Source: CAZNPH01 sp964574985 (GTDB lineage: Bacteria; Bacteroidota; Bacteroidia; Bacteroidales; SM23-62). Taken from it: a stretch of DNA of 30,027 bases. The stretch is taken from the NCBI GenBank assembly GCA_964574985.1, contig CAZNPH010000030.1:1-30027 (forward strand). Direction: 5' to 3'. The notes under the pieces are model-generated. The model searched no databases and had not been told where the DNA came from. It worked only from the letters and a program-made list of their open reading frames with translations. The position numbers were made by a program, and so were the translations under genes. How positions within the stretch are numbered: the stretch's first letter is position 1; every line of letters starts with the position of its first letter. Positions 1 to 7,700 of this stretch are shown piece by piece.

Positions 1-58
1 ATGTATATTACAGAATATGAATCTTTTACAATTGTCCATTTTCAACTTGGGTTAAATG

Positions 59-84
59 AAAAAAAGAAACATTTCCTGTTTCCT
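59..84 (-). terminator. Probable Rho-independent terminator after the aminopeptidase P gene
   Basis: Read on the minus strand, an 8-bp stem (AGGAAACA pairing with TGTTTCTT, with one G-T wobble) closes a 5-base loop and runs into a T stretch (A59-A65 on the plus strand). It lies about 32 bases downstream of the peptidase stop codon. The stem is AT-rich and weak, so this is plausible rather than certain. It is the only terminator-like hairpin I found in the window. Confidence 0.45.
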
Positions 85-115
85 TATATAGCTTATCCAG
101 GAAAGATTCTGAATT

Positions 116-1513
116 CTAAAGATTTTCGATCTCGCTGATTCTTTTGGGGATGGGCTTTCCGAGTACTTTGCGGCCGGTGGATATCACCAGTACATCGTCT
201 TCGATCCGGATCCCCCCGAAATCACGGTAGGTTTCAATTTTTTCATAATTGATAAAATCCCTGAATTTATCTTCGCTTTTCCAGAGATCGATCAGGGCGG
301 GAATGAAATAGAGTCCGGGTTCAACCGTGAGCAGATACCCTTCCCTGAGGCGTTTGCCCAGCCGGAGGCTGGATGTGCCGAACCGGTCGCTTCTTTTGAC
401 CTCATCGTCATAACCCACATGATCCTCCCCGAGGCCTTCCATATCATGGACATCCAGTCCGAGCATATGACCGAGTCCGTGCGGAAAAAACAAGGCATGG
501 GCCCCTTCCCTGACCGCCTCTCCGGCATCTCCCTTCATCAGACCCAGCGATTTGAGTCCGTTTACCATAATCCCCGCCGCCTGCAAATGCAGGTCCCGGT
601 ATGCTACACCGGGGCGGACTGCATCAATGGAATCAAGGTTGGCCTGGAGGACAATGTCGTAAATATCTTTCTGCCTGCTGTCGAATTTCCTTCCTACGGG
701 AACGGTACGGGTAATGTCGCTGGGGTAATGCAGGGAAGATTCAGCACCCGCATCGGTCAGCAACAGTTTTCCCGGTTCAAGGATATTGCTGTGGTCATGG
801 TTGTGCAATATCTCCCCGCGGGTGCTCAGGATGATGGGGAAAGGAACAGGATTCCCGCAGGTCAGGGCAATTCCCTCGATCTCCGCCGCGATTTCCCGTT
901 CATATTTCCCCTTTTCGGCCATTTTCATCATGGTGGTGTGCATCCGGTACGCAATTTCCAGGGCATTTTCCGTTTCCCGGATCTCATGTTCATCCTTGAC
1001 CGACCGCAGGGATACCACCGCCCTGATCAGCTCCAATGATACCATATCAATCACCTGCTCACGGGGAACATCAAGCCAACGGGAAAGATCCATCCCGGTC
1101 TCCGCCCGGTAAGGCGGGAGAATATGCACCTGCCGGCCCTTGCTTATGGCATCTTCAACGGAACGTGCAATTTCCCCTGAGGGCCAAACATTGGAAACTC
1201 CTGCATCAGAAGCCATCTCCTTCAGAGGGACCTGCGCACCCATCCAGATGATATCATCAATACCCGGGTCATTCCCGTAAATGATTTCCCGGCCCGTATC
1301 GAAATCGATCACCGCAGCCAGTCCCGGGAGGTCCAGGCCGAAGAAATACAAAAAATTGCTGTCCTGCCTGAAACGGTAGGGATTGGCCGGATAGTTCATC
1401 GGACTTTCATGGTTGCCCGGGAATATGGCAAGTCCGTTCGGCATAATCTCTTTCAAACGGTTTCTTCTTCCCGTATACACATGTCCGGGGAACATTTCGG
1501 GTTTGTTTTTCAT
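116..1513 (-). CDS. pepP: Aminopeptidase P family protein (Xaa-Pro aminopeptidase, M24B)
   Basis: A 465-residue cytosolic metallopeptidase expected to remove the N-terminal residue from peptides with proline in second position. The N-terminal creatinase-like domain (about 1-170) precedes a pita-bread M24 domain (about 175-450). The dinuclear metal ligands are visible: D254 in TDAGAE, D266 in YPSDITRT, H349 in HGLGHMLGLDVHD, E398 in TVEPGLY and E438 in GGIRIEDD. H345 in the same HGLGH motif is also present. Length and motif order fit the family, so the gene looks intact. The start is ATG preceded by AAGAAG. Upstream, TTCCTTTG (1562-1569, minus strand) is a one-mismatch Bacteroidota -7 box. The gene is divergent from the unrecognised gene at 1727. 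The choice of pepP rather than a prolidase rests on the N-terminal domain and the HGLGHMLGLDVHD motif. Confidence 0.93.
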   Translation of the reverse strand: MKNKPEMFPGHVYTGRRNRLKEIMPNGLAIFPGNHESPMNYPANPYRFRQDSNFLYFFGLDLPGLAAVIDFDTGREIIYGNDPGIDDIIWMGAQVPLKEMASDAGVSNVWPSGEIARSVEDAISKGRQVHILPPYRAETGMDLSRWLDVPREQVIDMVSLELIRAVVSLRSVKDEHEIRETENALEIAYRMHTTMMKMAEKGKYEREIAAEIEGIALTCGNPVPFPIILSTRGEILHNHDHSNILEPGKLLLTDAGAESSLHYPSDITRTVPVGRKFDSRQKDIYDIVLQANLDSIDAVRPGVAYRDLHLQAAGIMVNGLKSLGLMKGDAGEAVREGAHALFFPHGLGHMLGLDVHDMEGLGEDHVGYDDEVKRSDRFGTSSLRLGKRLREGYLLTVEPGLYFIPALIDLWKSEDKFRDFINYEKIETYRDFGGIRIEDDVLVISTGRKVLGKPIPKRISEIENL

Positions 1514-1649
1514 CGCTTCTTTGAATGAATGTTTGAATTATGAAAGGGTGCGGTTCCTGTACAAAGGAAAAAAAAATCTCCTGAATGGCCCAGGAATAAA
1601 GCACAAAACAAAAATGTGAAAACAGACGGCAAAATATATACGAACGGGC

Positions 1650-1679
1650 TTGTTTAATTGCAGCTTTTTCATATCTTCG
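1650..1679 (+). promoter_or_regulatory. Bacteroidota-type promoter for the gene at 1727
   Basis: TTG at 1650-1652 and TATCTTCG at 1672-1679 are 19 bases apart, the spacing expected of the Bacteroidota -33 (TTTG) and -7 (TAnnTTTG) elements. The -7 element has one mismatch. Transcription would start near 1686, giving a leader of about 40 bases. Confidence 0.45.
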
Positions 1680-1726
1680 CAATTCACGGCCAGGTTATTA
1701 ACACTCCTTAAACATTTTATCAACAG

Positions 1727-2458
1727 ATGCCCTACAGACGACTACCCAACACAGACAATGCCCGGTTGAAAGCACTTCACTGCGCAAATGAAAAAGGAAA
1801 GGAGATCCCTCCTTTCAAACTGGCTTTTTCCCAATGTACCTTGCAGAAGGTACAATCGTTCCTGCCCCGCTTTGAAAACTCTCTCAACAAGCATAAGAAC
1901 ACATATGCCAGGCAGGTATCCAGAAACAAGGAATATCAGGAACTGGTGAAAAAGTCGAGATTGTATATCTCACATTTCATCCAGGTGGTGAACATGTCCA
2001 TCCTTCGCGGAGAACATTCCCCGGGGATCAGGGAATACTACAATCTGAACGGTTACGGAAACAAACTGCCTCCCCTGAACAGTGAAGAAGAGATCATCCA
2101 ATGGGGCAGGAACCTGATCGAAGGAGAATCCGAAAGGAAAATGGAAGGCCGGAGTCCGGTTACCAACCCCACCATCGCCGTGGTCAAGGTCCGCTACGAA
2201 AAATTCCTGGAGGCCTGCAAGAACCAGAAAATGCTTCAGAACGCCACCAACCGCTGCCTGAACGAACTGGCCGCCATGCGTCCGGAAGCCAATGAGATCA
2301 TCCTGAATGTCTGGAACGAAGTGGAAGAATCCTTCAGGGACCTTCCCGAAGGACTGAGGCGGGAAAAGGCCAGGGAATACGGACTCAATTATGTTTTCAG
2401 GAAGAACGAAAACCCCGAACAGGACTTTTTTGACAGATCCCGGCGGGGGATCAGCTGA
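1727..2458 (+). CDS. Conserved-looking hypothetical protein, 243 aa
   Basis: I do not recognise a family. The protein is soluble-looking, rich in charged and aromatic residues, and mostly compatible with alpha helix. It has no signal peptide and no membrane segment. A Lys/Arg-rich helical stretch (about 40-75) leads into a hydrophobic-aromatic segment with SHFIQVVNMSILRGEH (about 82-97), then YYNLNGYGNKLPPLNSEEE (about 104-122), then a long amphipathic C-terminal half with two Cys near 164 and 177. The start is ATG, 48 bases after a good promoter match, and codon use matches its neighbours, so it looks like a real single-gene unit. Its TGA is directly followed by the complementary stop codon of the convergent CPBP gene. 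The sequence does not allow a functional assignment. Confidence 0.8.
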   Translation: MPYRRLPNTDNARLKALHCANEKGKEIPPFKLAFSQCTLQKVQSFLPRFENSLNKHKNTYARQVSRNKEYQELVKKSRLYISHFIQVVNMSILRGEHSPGIREYYNLNGYGNKLPPLNSEEEIIQWGRNLIEGESERKMEGRSPVTNPTIAVVKVRYEKFLEACKNQKMLQNATNRCLNELAAMRPEANEIILNVWNEVEESFRDLPEGLRREKAREYGLNYVFRKNENPEQDFFDRSRRGIS

Positions 2459-3376
2459 TCACCTGTTTTTACCTTTCCTGCAGATCATGTACAACAACAA
2501 AGCGGTCCCGGCAATGCTTACCGCCGACCAGTAAATTGTACTGCTGTCCGCCCCGAATGCATCCAGGTCATACCCAATCTCACCCCGGTTGTACATATAA
2601 TAGTAAATCACCGCTGCCCCGTTGTTGGCAAAATGGGCAATTACAGGCAGCCAGACGGTTCCCGACCAGACCAGCAGATAGCCGAACATAATGCCCATCA
2701 GCAATCTCGGAACAAAACCATAAAACTGGAAATGCATAAAACTGAAAAGAAATGCGGCTGCGATGATTCCCAGATGGAGGCTGCGGAACCATTCCGCGAA
2801 CAATCGCTGGAACAGTCCGCGGAATATCAGTTCCTCCCCGACAGCAGGAAGAATGGCGATCATCAGCAAATTGACCGATAATCCGCCTATGTCCCGGGCC
2901 TGCAGGAACCGTTCCAGCAATTCCCGGGCCGCCTCTTCGGATTTTCTCATCCGTTCTTCCAGTCCCGAAAGCGCGTCGGGCAGGTCCATCCCGGCATTCC
3001 AGGCAGCAAGCAGATTCAGGGCAGGCAATGCAACCAGCATCAAAACAATGGCTGCAAAAGCTGTATAGAGCCCGGGGTTTTTATCCAACAACAAATAATC
3101 CCCCGGCCGGCTGCTGAAAACCCATGCACAAAAAATTGCCGGCACGATGAAGAGACTTACTGTCTGTACGATTTGAAGATATTTAAGAAGTCCGGTGTAC
3201 CGGGTATCCTGACCGGATGAAAATGCTTCCAGCATGGCAGACAGGTCCATGCCGAATATGGGTCTGGCCAGGATCAGGGCCAGGATCAGGAACAGCAGAA
3301 AAGACCCGACCATGACAAATCCCGTAAAAAGAAGTTTGACGACAGGATGGGCCTCCCTGAAATACATGTTTGCCAT
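2459..3376 (-). CDS. CPBP family intramembrane glutamic endopeptidase
   Basis: A 305-residue multi-pass inner-membrane protein of the CPBP (CAAX protease and bacteriocin-processing, Rce1-like/ABI) family. The three signature motifs are present: EELIFR (E181, E182, R186), FSFMH (211-215, catalytic-type H215) and HFANN (H248, N252). About seven to eight hydrophobic segments are visible, starting at 13-40, with an amphipathic helical insert at about 133-160. Bacterial CPBP proteins cleave or process membrane-anchored peptides, but the substrate cannot be read from the sequence. The start is ATG; a second in-frame ATG lies three codons later. The promoter at 3404-3411 is back-to-back with that of the dus gene. 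The stop codon directly abuts that of the convergent upstream gene (TGATCA at 2456-2461). Confidence 0.9.
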   Translation of the reverse strand: MANMYFREAHPVVKLLFTGFVMVGSFLLFLILALILARPIFGMDLSAMLEAFSSGQDTRYTGLLKYLQIVQTVSLFIVPAIFCAWVFSSRPGDYLLLDKNPGLYTAFAAIVLMLVALPALNLLAAWNAGMDLPDALSGLEERMRKSEEAARELLERFLQARDIGGLSVNLLMIAILPAVGEELIFRGLFQRLFAEWFRSLHLGIIAAAFLFSFMHFQFYGFVPRLLMGIMFGYLLVWSGTVWLPVIAHFANNGAAVIYYYMYNRGEIGYDLDAFGADSSTIYWSAVSIAGTALLLYMICRKGKNR

Positions 3377-3392
3377 CTGATAGGAATTGAAC

Positions 3393-3411
3393 TATTTTTG
3401 ATCCAAAAATA
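3393..3411. promoter_or_regulatory. Back-to-back divergent -7 boxes forming a palindrome
   Basis: TATTTTTG at 3393-3400 (plus) and TATTTTTG at 3404-3411 (read on minus) both match the Bacteroidota -7 consensus TAnnTTTG. They lie head to head with 3 bases between them, making an inverted repeat with 8-base arms. The plus-strand copy sits 22 bases before the dus start, and the minus-strand copy 27 bases before the CPBP start. No clear -33 element is seen on either side. The symmetry could also serve as an operator. Confidence 0.5.
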
Positions 3412-3422
3412 AGCATTTTCAA

Positions 3423-4409
3423 TTGGCTGCAATAGGAAACACGGAATTGCCTGACCGGACCCTGCTGCTGGCACCCATGGAAGACATCACCGATCCTTCT
3501 TTCCGGTTCATCTGCAAACAGTGCGGGGCAGACCTTGTATTCACCGAATTCATTCCGGCAGACGGACTCATCAGGAAAGGCGCCAGAAGTCTGCAAAAAC
3601 TCGACATATATGATTTCGACCGGCCCGTGGGGATCCAGCTTTACGGACACCGGTCTGCTCCCATTCTCGAAGCCGTGGATATGGCTGAAAAAACCAAACC
3701 GGAGTTCATTGACCTGAATTTTGGCTGCCCGGTGAAAAAAATCGCCCGCAGGGGCGCCGGGGCAGGAATGTTGCGGAATGTACCGCTCATGGTAAACATA
3801 ACCCGGGATGTGGTCAGAAAATGCAGGCTGCCCGTAACGGTTAAAACACGGTTGGGATGGGACGAACAGAACAAGAACATTCTGGATGTTGCCCTGCGCC
3901 TGCAGGATGCGGGAATATCCGCCATCACCATCCACGGAAGGACGGGAAAACAGTTGTATAAAGGGCGGGCGGACTGGACCCTGATCGGTGAGGTTAAAAA
4001 TCATCCCCGCATGAAGATCCCCGTATTCGGCAACGGCGACGTCGACAGTCCGGTCAAAGCCATGGAAATGTTCAACCGGTACGGGGTGGACGGGGTCATG
4101 ATCGGCCGGTCGGCCATCGGGAACCCCTGGTTATTCAAGGAGATCCGGCACCATCTTGAGTCCGGGAACCTGCTTTCTTCTCCATCCATTGATGAGAAGG
4201 TCAACATGGCGAAGCTTCATTTCTCAAAATCCTTTCAATACAAGGGAGTTCCCAGGGGCATCCTGGAAATGAGGCGGCATTTTTCGCAATATTTCAAGGG
4301 ATTGCCCAACTTCAGGGACATCCGGCTGCGATTGCTTACCAGCAGGGATCCAGGGGAGATCAACCGCATCCTGGAAGAAATCAGGGATAAATACGGAACC
4401 GGTCATTGA
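3423..4409 (+). CDS. dusB: tRNA-dihydrouridine synthase (DusB-like)
   Basis: An FMN-dependent reductase of about 328 residues that reduces uridine to dihydrouridine in the tRNA D-loop. A TIM barrel (about 10-240) is followed by a helical tRNA-binding domain (about 250-325). Family motifs seen are LLLAPMEDITDPSFR (14-28), IDLNFGCPVKKI (catalytic C102), TIHGRTGKQLYKGRADW (about 169-185), GNGD (203-206) and GVMIGRSAIGNPW (224-236). The start is TTG: an in-frame stop lies at 3399-3401 and no ATG or GTG comes before the APMED motif, so a later ATG would remove the flavin-binding edge of the barrel. The stop overlaps that of convergent nadB by 7 bases. The DusB subgroup is inferred from the motif wording. 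Confidence 0.93.
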   Translation: MAAIGNTELPDRTLLLAPMEDITDPSFRFICKQCGADLVFTEFIPADGLIRKGARSLQKLDIYDFDRPVGIQLYGHRSAPILEAVDMAEKTKPEFIDLNFGCPVKKIARRGAGAGMLRNVPLMVNITRDVVRKCRLPVTVKTRLGWDEQNKNILDVALRLQDAGISAITIHGRTGKQLYKGRADWTLIGEVKNHPRMKIPVFGNGDVDSPVKAMEMFNRYGVDGVMIGRSAIGNPWLFKEIRHHLESGNLLSSPSIDEKVNMAKLHFSKSFQYKGVPRGILEMRRHFSQYFKGLPNFRDIRLRLLTSRDPGEINRILEEIRDKYGTGH

Positions 4410-5998
4410 CTTACCTTGTACTTTGCATTGATCCCTCGTGTATCGGGGTAATCCATTGTATAATGCAATCCCCGGCTTTCTTTCCGGTCCTGGGCCATCT
4501 TGATGATCAGATATCCGGTATTGATCATGTTCCTCAATTCACAAAGTTTTTTGGAAAGCGTGGATTTTCTGTATAATTCCTCGGTTTCCCTGTAGATGAT
4601 CTCCAGCCGGTCCATTGCACGTTTCAACCGCAGGTCAGACCGTACGATCCCTACATAATTGCTCATGATCTGCTGCAGTTCTTTATAACTCTGGGTTACC
4701 AGGACCATCTCCTCAGGATGGGAAGTGCCTCCGTAGTCCCATCGTGGAACATTCTCCTGGAATGTAGTATTTTCAAGGGCATGTATGGCCGACCGCGCAG
4801 CCCGGTCGGCAAATACAATGGCTTCGATCAGGGAGTTGGATGCCAGCCGGTTGGCTCCGTGCAAACCGGTGCTGGAAGTTTCCCCCACGGCATACAGGTG
4901 ATTGATCCATGTCCTTCCGTTTTCATCTACCTTTATGCCTCCGCAAATATAATGGGCCGCCGGAACGACGGGGATCTTGTCCCGGGTGATGTCGATGCCC
5001 AGACTCTTACACTTTTGGTAGATATTGGGGAAGCTTTTTTTCAGGGACTCCGGATCCAGGTGTGTGCAATCCAGGTAAATGTATTCGTCCCCGGCTATTT
5101 TCATTTCATTGTCAATGGCACGGGCAACAATGTCGCGTGGGGCAAGATTTCCCCTCCGGTCATATTTGTTCATGAATTCCTCTCCCTGTATATTCTGCAA
5201 TTTGGCACCGTATCCCCGCAGGGCCTCGGTGATCAGGAAAGAAGGGCGCTCCCCCGGATTGTACAGTGAGGTGGGATGGAATTGCACGAATTCCATATTT
5301 TCAATAAGCCCCTTGGTACGGTAAACCATGGCAATCCCGTCGCCGGTTGCCACCGGGGGATTGGTGGTTGTCTGGTAAAGATTGCCTATGCCCCCCGTGG
5401 CCATCAGTGTGTTTTTGGCCAGTACGGTCAGGACCTTCCGGCTGTCCATATCAAATACATAGGCACCGAAACAATCGATGTCGTCCTGATATCTTTTGAT
5501 CAGTTTTCCGAGATGGTGTTGTGTGATCAGGTCGACGGCAAAGTGGTATTCCAGGATCTCAATATTTCGATGCTGCCTTACCCGTTGGCTCAGAACCCGC
5601 TGGATCTCATATCCTGTATTGTCTTTATGGTGAAGGATTCTTTTTTCCGAATGACCTCCTTCCCTGGCCAGATCATATTCCCCGCGGGTGTTCTTGTCGA
5701 ATTTCGCTCCCCACCGGATGAGTTCCCCGACCTGGCCGGGTGCTTCCCTGACCACCATTCTGACGATCTTTTCGTCACACAGTCCGTCCCCGGCGATCAA
5801 CGTATCCCGTATGTGTTTTTTATAGGTATCCGGCTTATAGGTCACGGCAGCAATGCCTCCTTGTGCATACCGGGTATTGGCTTCCTCCAGCGCATCCTTG
5901 GTGACCAGGCAGACCCTTCCGTGGTCAGCCGCCTTAAGCGCGAAACTGAGTCCGCCCAACCCCGACCCGATGACCAGAAAATCAACTTTCTTTGTCAT
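4403..5998 (-). CDS. nadB: L-aspartate oxidase
   Basis: A flavoprotein of about 531 residues that oxidises L-aspartate to iminoaspartate, the first step of de novo NAD synthesis. It has an N-terminal FAD-binding GSGLGG (11-16 from the chosen start), the substrate-domain motifs TRYAQGGIAAV, HHKDNTGYEI and QFHPTSLY, and the C-terminal FAD/active-site stretch containing AVGETSSTGLHGANRL and SNSLIEAI. The helical C-terminal domain of the fumarate reductase/succinate dehydrogenase flavoprotein superfamily is complete. I chose the ATG giving MTKKVDFLVIG because AGGATC precedes it, a -7 box lies at 6019-6026, and the 22 extra codons upstream (from 6064) do not resemble the family. The free-standing NadB-type motifs argue against SdhA/FrdA. 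nadA and nadC are not in this window, so NAD synthesis is split in this genome or the partners lie elsewhere. Confidence 0.95.
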   Translation of the reverse strand: MTKKVDFLVIGSGLGGLSFALKAADHGRVCLVTKDALEEANTRYAQGGIAAVTYKPDTYKKHIRDTLIAGDGLCDEKIVRMVVREAPGQVGELIRWGAKFDKNTRGEYDLAREGGHSEKRILHHKDNTGYEIQRVLSQRVRQHRNIEILEYHFAVDLITQHHLGKLIKRYQDDIDCFGAYVFDMDSRKVLTVLAKNTLMATGGIGNLYQTTTNPPVATGDGIAMVYRTKGLIENMEFVQFHPTSLYNPGERPSFLITEALRGYGAKLQNIQGEEFMNKYDRRGNLAPRDIVARAIDNEMKIAGDEYIYLDCTHLDPESLKKSFPNIYQKCKSLGIDITRDKIPVVPAAHYICGGIKVDENGRTWINHLYAVGETSSTGLHGANRLASNSLIEAIVFADRAARSAIHALENTTFQENVPRWDYGGTSHPEEMVLVTQSYKELQQIMSNYVGIVRSDLRLKRAMDRLEIIYRETEELYRKSTLSKKLCELRNMINTGYLIIKMAQDRKESRGLHYTMDYPDTRGINAKYKVSQ

Positions 5999-6018
5999 GA
6001 TCCTGCTATAACAATATA

Positions 6019-6026
6019 CAAATATA
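6019..6026 (-). promoter_or_regulatory. -7 promoter box for nadB
   Basis: Read on the minus strand this is TATATTTG, an exact match to TAnnTTTG, 20 bases upstream of the chosen nadB ATG. No well-spaced -33 TTTG was found. Its position supports the shorter nadB start, because the longer reading frame would run through the promoter. Confidence 0.5.
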
Positions 6027-6099
6027 ACACTTGCGCCCGGCAATTCACCATGTAAACCGTTCAATTGCCAGATGGTTATGAAAACCCGGGAATTTGCTT

Positions 6100-6107
6100 T
6101 ACTTTTG
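6100..6107 (+). promoter_or_regulatory. -7 promoter box for glyS
   Basis: TACTTTTG matches the Bacteroidota consensus TAnnTTTG exactly and lies 29 bases upstream of the glyS ATG at 6137, implying a leader of about 23 bases. The -33 element is not evident. Confidence 0.5.
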
Positions 6108-6136
6108 TCGGATTATTGATAATAACATTTGTTTTC

Positions 6137-7687
6137 ATGTCCCAGGAAGATTTATTTAAAAAGATCATTGCCCACGCCCGGGAATACGGATTCATTTTTC
6201 CTTCAAGCGAGATTTATGACGGACTCAGTGCGGTGTATGATTACGGGCACAACGGGGCTGAACTGAAGAACAACATCCGGAAATACTGGTGGGATTCCAT
6301 GGTACTGTTCCATGAGAATGTAGTCGGACTCGATTCGGCGATATTCATGCATCCCACCACATGGAAAGCCTCCGGACATGTGGATGCTTTCAATGACCCC
6401 CTGATCGACAACAGGGACTCCAGGAAAAGATACCGGGCCGACTCACTGATCGAAGAATATCTTGAGAAGCTGGAAATGAAAATCAGCAAAGAGGTTCAGA
6501 AGGCCTCAAAAAGGTTTGGTGATTCATTCGATAAAAACAAGTTGGCCACCCATCCCCGCGTGCTTAAAATCCGTGAGGAGCATGAACGGATCCATAAAAG
6601 GTTCGTCAGGGCCATGAACGATGAGAACCTGGACGAGCTGAGGAACATCATTGTGGATTGTGAAATCGCCGATCCGGTTTCCGGGACCAGGAACTGGACA
6701 GATGTCCGCCAGTTCAACCTGATGTTCGAAACCAAACTGGGATCGGTCACCAGGGAAGCCAGCAAAATATACCTCCGCCCGGAAACCGCACAGGGCATAT
6801 TCGTAAATTACCTGAACGTCCAGAAATCGGGCAGAATGAAACTGCCTTTCGGCATTGCACAGGTGGGCAAGGCATTCCGGAACGAAATCGTGGCCAGGCA
6901 ATTTATTCTGCGGATGAGGGAATTCGAACAGATGGAAATGGAATATTTCATCCGGCCGGGTGAAGAATCCGGATGGTTCGAATACTGGAAGGACGTCCGG
7001 ATGAAATGGCACAAGGCACTCGGACTGGGCGAAAACAAGTACAGGTTCCATGACCACGAAAAGCTTGCACATTATGCCCGGGCGGCCACCGATATCGAAT
7101 TTGAATTTCCCATGGGCTTCAGGGAAGTGGAAGGGATCCATTCCAGGACCGATTTTGACCTGTCCAAACACCAGGAATTCTCGGGCAGGAAAATACAATA
7201 CTATGACCAGGAACTGAAAAAGCGTTATGTGCCCTATGTAATTGAGACGTCGATCGGACTCGACCGGATGTTTTTTTCCGTCCTTTCAGCCGCCTACCAT
7301 GAAGAGACGGTCAACCAGAACGGTGAGGAACTGGGAGAAAGGGTTGTGCTGAGGATCCCTCCTGCCCTCGCCCCCGTCAAAGTGGCCGTACTTCCGCTGG
7401 TCAGAAAGGACAATTTGCCGGAGGCAGCAAGAAAAATCATGGATACGCTGAAATTCGACCACAACTGCCAGTACGAAGAAAAGGATTCCATCGGAAGAAG
7501 GTACCGCCGCCAGGATGCCATCGGCACGCCCTTCTGCATAACCGTTGACCACCGGACCCTGAAAGACGATACGGTCACACTGCGATACAGGGACAGCATG
7601 GGGCAGGACAGGATCAAAACCGGGGAAATACAGGCCATTGTTGCAGAAAAGGTGAACATGCGAAAGCTCTTAACCCGTATTCACTGA
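6137..7687 (+). CDS. glyS: Glycine-tRNA ligase (dimeric class II type)
   Basis: A 516-residue enzyme that charges tRNA-Gly with glycine, of the alpha2 (eukaryote/archaeal-like) form rather than the alpha2beta2 form. It shows the N-terminal GFIFPSSEIYDGLSAVYDYG, the class II motif-2 region (YLRPETAQGIF, GIAQVGKAFRNEI, MREFEQMEMEYF), motif 3 ETSIGLDRMF, and a C-terminal anticodon-binding domain (about 410-516, starting LAPVKVAVLPL). The start is the ATG giving MSQEDLFKKI, just after the promoter at 6100. An upstream TTG at 6065 would add 24 residues that do not fit the family and would span the promoter. The stop is followed after 13 bases by a TTG-initiated glycosyltransferase gene, so the two may be co-transcribed. 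Confidence 0.97.
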   Translation: MSQEDLFKKIIAHAREYGFIFPSSEIYDGLSAVYDYGHNGAELKNNIRKYWWDSMVLFHENVVGLDSAIFMHPTTWKASGHVDAFNDPLIDNRDSRKRYRADSLIEEYLEKLEMKISKEVQKASKRFGDSFDKNKLATHPRVLKIREEHERIHKRFVRAMNDENLDELRNIIVDCEIADPVSGTRNWTDVRQFNLMFETKLGSVTREASKIYLRPETAQGIFVNYLNVQKSGRMKLPFGIAQVGKAFRNEIVARQFILRMREFEQMEMEYFIRPGEESGWFEYWKDVRMKWHKALGLGENKYRFHDHEKLAHYARAATDIEFEFPMGFREVEGIHSRTDFDLSKHQEFSGRKIQYYDQELKKRYVPYVIETSIGLDRMFFSVLSAAYHEETVNQNGEELGERVVLRIPPALAPVKVAVLPLVRKDNLPEAARKIMDTLKFDHNCQYEEKDSIGRRYRRQDAIGTPFCITVDHRTLKDDTVTLRYRDSMGQDRIKTGEIQAIVAEKVNMRKLLTRIH

Positions 7688-7700
7688 AAAGCCGATTCAC

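Noticed and set aside
1..138. A 45-codon plus-strand frame starting ATG at base 1
   Set aside because: It overlaps the pepP terminator and the end of pepP, has no recognisable protein features, and its ATG coincides with the window edge by chance.
419..1039. Long plus-strand reading frame of 206 codons opposite pepP
   Set aside because: It is antisense to a gene with all catalytic motifs. Its residues reflect the opposite-strand codons and show no domain.
1514..1726. Intergenic region scanned for a tRNA or small RNA gene
   Set aside because: No cloverleaf arms or T-loop sequence were seen; promoter elements explain the region.
3183..4004. 273-codon minus-strand frame opposite dus and the CPBP gene
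   Set aside because: It spans two real genes and their promoters and has no family features, so it is a shadow frame.
5276..6055. 259-codon plus-strand frame opposite nadB
   Set aside because: It is antisense to a clear NadB and runs into the nadB promoter; no independent coding evidence.
4403..6064. nadB considered as a succinate dehydrogenase flavoprotein subunit
   Set aside because: The motifs and C-terminal region fit L-aspartate oxidase, and no sdhB or sdhC gene is adjacent.
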